From NCBI GenBank assembly GCA_028288725.1, contig JAQGIC010000117.1, positions 1-44,080 on the forward strand: a stretch of 44,080 bases of DNA. The letters are read 5' to 3'. Below are positions 40,683 through 44,080 of the stretch, one piece after another (the stretch's first letter is position 1; the number at the start of each line of letters is the position of its first letter). Below the pieces are notes generated by a model. It had not been told where the DNA came from. It worked only from the letters and a program-made list of their open reading frames with translations, and ran no database searches. This DNA is from Rhodospirillales bacterium (GTDB taxonomy: Bacteria; Pseudomonadota; Alphaproteobacteria; ATCC43930; CGMCC-115725). The translations under genes were made by a program, and so were the position numbers.

Positions 40683-41839
40683 ATGCACAACGCTTCTCCA
40701 GTTAATTCATCCGCCGTTCCGCCGGCCGTCGCCATCATCGGCGGGGGCGTCATCGGCCTGTCGCTCGGCTGGCGGCTGGCCCAGGCCGGCTGCCGGGTCA
40801 CCCTCGTCGAGCGAAATCCGGAGACCGGCCGCGGCGCCTCCTGGGCCGCCGCCGGCATGCTCGCCGGCGGGATCGAGGCGGAGCCTACGGAAGAGCCGCT
40901 GTTCGCGTTGGCCCGCTGGAGCCAGTCGCTCTGGCCCGATTTCGCGGCCGAACTGGAAGCGGCCTCGGGCCTGCCGACCGGCTATGACGCGACCGGCACG
41001 CTGGTGTGCGCCTTCACCCGTGATCAGGCGGAAAAACTGCGCCACGGCATCGCATTCCAGCGCGGGCTGGGCGGCGTATTCGAATGGCTGGGGGCGGCCG
41101 ACGCCCGCGAACGGGAACCAGGCCTGGCGCCCAGCCTGGTCGCCGCCGCCTTCAGCCCGAACGACCACCAGGTCGACAATCGCCTGGTCGCCGCGGCGCT
41201 GGCCGAGGCGTTCCGGCGCGCCGGCGGCCGGCTGATCGCCGGTATCGAAGCATCGGTCGATCTGGCCGGCGGACGGGCCGTGGGCATCGTCGCCGGCGAC
41301 GCGCGCCATCCGGCCGATCTGACCGTGATTGCCGCCGGCGCCTGGAGCCGGACCGTCCCGGGACTGTCCGCCGCCCATCGGCCGCCGACCCGGCCGATCA
41401 AGGGCCAGATGCTGGCGCTGATGATGCCGCCGGGCGCGCCGCTGATCCGCCACACGGTCTGGGGCGGCCAGTGCTATCTCGTGCCGCGCGCCGACGGCCG
41501 CCTGTTGATCGGCGCCACGGTCGAGGAACGCGGCTTCGACGCCACCATCACGGCCGGCGGGCTGCTGGGCCTGCTCGACGATGCCTGGCGCACCCTGCCC
41601 GGCATCGAGGATCTGCCGATCCACGAGACCTGGGCGGGATTCCGCCCCGGCTCGCCGGACGATCAGCCCATGCTGGGACCGAGCGGCATCGACGGGCTGC
41701 TGGTCGCGACCGGCCATCACCGCAACGGCATCCTGCTGACGCCGGCGACCGCCGCGGCCATGGCCGAGCTGATCCTGACCGGACGGGTCTCGCCGCACAT
41801 CGAACCCTTCGGCATCGCGCGCTTCGAGAAGGCAACATC

Positions 41840-41843
<4 letters not shown>
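40683..41843 (+). CDS. thiO: Glycine oxidase ThiO
   Basis: A 386-residue FAD-dependent amine oxidase that turns glycine into iminoglycine for thiazole synthesis. The Rossmann fingerprint is VAIIGGGVIGLSLGWRLAQAG, followed by GRGASWAAAGMLAGG, typical of ThiO. Later motifs are RPIKGQMLAL, YLVPRADGRLLIGATVEERGFD and GHHRNGILLTPATA. ATG 40683 is preferred to ATG 40674 because the ribosome site AAGGGA ends at 40674. It overlaps thiS by four bases. Confidence 0.9.
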
Positions 41844-42836
<993 letters not shown>

Positions 42837-43228
42837 CCTTCCCCTGGAGCCAAGGCGCGATCAGCTTTTCCGGAAACCTTCATCAAGTAGGCCATGGGAT
42901 CGCCTGTTTACCGATCCTGGAACCAGACGTTCTCGGTCGCTCGGAACCGACGGCTCAGCGCCCATGGCGGCCGTTCGCCGCGGATTCCCACCGTCTCAGC
43001 ACCGGACATTCCTTGTACTCGAGATCGGCGGATAAAACGCGTTGTCGGAGGGGCCGCCATGCGGGCGCCCGATTCTCCTTGTGACGCCCTAGAAACTCTG
43101 CCAGGTGGCGGTAGAGAAGAACTACAGGGATAGAAGTGCATGAGCGGGTTGAAGCCGGAGAAACTCGCGGACCGCGTAAAGAGAGCCAATGCCGCGCGCA
43201 AGGCTCGGCACTAGGTCTCCCGCTGGCG
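42837..43228. other. Intergenic region (392 bp), one small ORF
   Basis: Between thiG and the spermidine-synthase-like gene no ordinary gene is seen. A 24-codon ORF at 43140-43214 (MSGLKPEKLADRVKRANAAR...) looks protein-like. It is preceded by CAGGGATAG and overlaps a preceding TGA. Its status is unclear. No terminator was recognised after thiG. Confidence 0.35.
43140..43214 (+). CDS. Possible small basic protein (24 aa)
   Basis: ATG 43140 to TAG 43214 encodes a lysine- and arginine-rich peptide (LKPEKLADRVKRANAARKAR). It could be a real short protein, a leader or a gene fragment. It lies 14 bp before the next start. Low confidence because of its size and weak ribosome site. Confidence 0.25.
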   Translation: MSGLKPEKLADRVKRANAARKARH

Positions 43229-43927
43229 ATGAACCCCTGGATTAAGCTCGACACATCAAGCATTCCCGGCGGCAAGGAGGAACTGCGCTTGATGCGGCGC
43301 AGCACTGAATTCTCGATCATGCTCGGCCATAACGAACTGATGAACAGCCGCCTAAGCGGTTCCGAGGAAGCGCTGGCGACCCTGTCTTGCGAAAGGATCC
43401 GCGAGCACCGCAACGCGCATATCCTGATAGGCGGCCTCGGCATGGGCTTCACCTTGCGTGCCGCCTTGGGCGTGGCAGCGCCCGATGCCAGCATCACCGT
43501 GGCCGAACTGGTTCCGGCAGTGATTGCCTGGGCGCGGGGACCCATGGCCGAACTGCACGGCACCAGCCTGGACGATCCCAGAGTGACCCTGCATCAGGGC
43601 GATGTCGGCCAGTTGATCCGATCCGGACGCTCGGCCTACGACGCCATCCTGCTTGATATCGACAACGGTCCGTCCGGGCTGACGCGCGCCTCCAATGACA
43701 CCCTGTACGACGCGGTTGGACTCGGTCTGGCCCACGCGGCACTCAAGCCCGGTGGTGTGCTGGCCATCTGGTCGGCTGCACCCGACCCGCATTTCACCAA
43801 GCTGTTGCACAAGACAGGCTTTGCGGTCGAGGAACTTCGGGTCCGAGCTAAGACCGGCCGCAGCGGCGCGCGCCATGTGATCTGGCTGGCCAGTGTCGAA
43901 ACGGCGCCCAGGCCCGGGCCGCCATAA
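43229..43927 (+). CDS. Spermidine synthase-like SAM-dependent methyltransferase-fold protein
   Basis: A 232-residue Rossmann-fold protein. ILIGGLGMGFTLRAALGV is the SAM-binding loop I, TVAELVPAVIAWA motif II, VTLHQGDVGQLIR motif III, YDAILLDIDNGPSGLT the acidic loop and LKPGGVLAIWSAAPD the final motif. This matches spermidine-synthase-like (SpeE) proteins that lack the classical N-terminal beta domain, whose substrate is usually unknown. ATG 43229 is preferred to a start at 43136, whose extra 31 residues look non-coding. Confidence 0.8.
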   Translation: MNPWIKLDTSSIPGGKEELRLMRRSTEFSIMLGHNELMNSRLSGSEEALATLSCERIREHRNAHILIGGLGMGFTLRAALGVAAPDASITVAELVPAVIAWARGPMAELHGTSLDDPRVTLHQGDVGQLIRSGRSAYDAILLDIDNGPSGLTRASNDTLYDAVGLGLAHAALKPGGVLAIWSAAPDPHFTKLLHKTGFAVEELRVRAKTGRSGARHVIWLASVETAPRPGPP

Positions 43928-44015
43928 AAATCACGCTCCAGGGCAAAGCAATGCTTAGCGCCCAACATCCAACGATGTTGACATTCGCTGACTGGCTCAA
44001 AGTTCCAAGCGCTAA

Positions 44016-44080
44016 ATGGTCATGGTAACCCGCACACGGGCCGACGACGCCCGCGCTCCGACCGACCCCATGCGCGAATA
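44016..44080 (+). CDS. Possible gene start at the window edge
   Basis: ATG 44016 opens a frame that runs off the right edge (MVMVTRTRADDARAPTDPM...). There is no clear ribosome site and no recognisable domain in the 21 codons visible. Confidence 0.2.
   Translation, partial: MVMVTRTRADDARAPTDPMRE

Noticed and set aside
42894-43133. 79-codon frame after thiG
   Set aside because: No ribosome site, no motif and Arg/Pro-rich; not supported as a gene.

Overview
The window is high-GC DNA with gene-dense operons, ATGA start/stop overlaps, fused or paired acyl-CoA enzymes, a Liv-type ABC transporter, an aa3-type oxidase operon and a TPP-riboswitch thiOSG operon. This fits an alphaproteobacterial chromosome, possibly of the Rhodospirillales type. 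No rRNA, 16S fragment or tRNA is visible, so the genus cannot be named.

Layout. (1) 1-1522: 3' end of an MlaA/VacJ-like lipoprotein gene, then a threonine aldolase. (2) 1686-16105: catabolic cluster 1. A minus-strand operon (two acyl-CoA dehydrogenases, IclR regulator, thiolase) diverges from a long plus-strand operon: fused two-domain CoA-transferase, acyl-CoA ligase, MenB/BadI-like crotonase, a complete branched-chain-type ABC transporter (binding protein, LivG, LivF, LivH, LivM) and another crotonase. (3) 16102-25899: catabolic cluster 2. A nine-gene minus-strand operon (GntR/FCD regulator, crotonase, BKACE, orphan ABC binding protein, CitE-like lyase, acyl-CoA dehydrogenase, crotonase, MFS transporter, MaoC) diverges from a class III CoA-transferase. 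A TGGT-N3-ACCA operator candidate lies in the divergent promoter. (4) 25900-27141: a gene graveyard with IS-like iterated repeats and degraded ORFs. (5) 27142-34258: a coxMNOP-like cytochrome oxidase operon with subunit IV, two divergent DUF2189 membrane paralogs and a soluble cytochrome c. (6) 34637-39826: a hypothetical gene, an EF-G-like GTPase, a GntR/YtrA-SPFH pair behind a perfect 26-bp palindrome, a DUF4410 lipoprotein and a GGDEF relic. (7) 39827-44080: a DUF1345 membrane protein, TPP riboswitch, thiO-thiS-thiG, and a spermidine-synthase-like protein.

How the genes work together. Cluster 1 reads as uptake of an organic acid by the ABC system, CoA activation by ligase or transferase, desaturation by a probable heteromeric dehydrogenase pair, hydration or ring hydrolysis by crotonases, and thiolysis. 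The MenB/BadI-type crotonase suggests an alicyclic or ring-containing beta-keto acyl-CoA. Cluster 2 contains the three enzyme families of bacterial itaconate catabolism (class III CoA-transferase, MaoC hydratase, CitE-type lyase) plus a beta-keto acid cleavage enzyme, suggesting a branched or dicarboxylic acid. Substrates are inference. A 51-bp near-identical direct repeat (25921 and 37599) brackets the respiratory segment. All family assignments come from reading motifs by eye; no database search was run.
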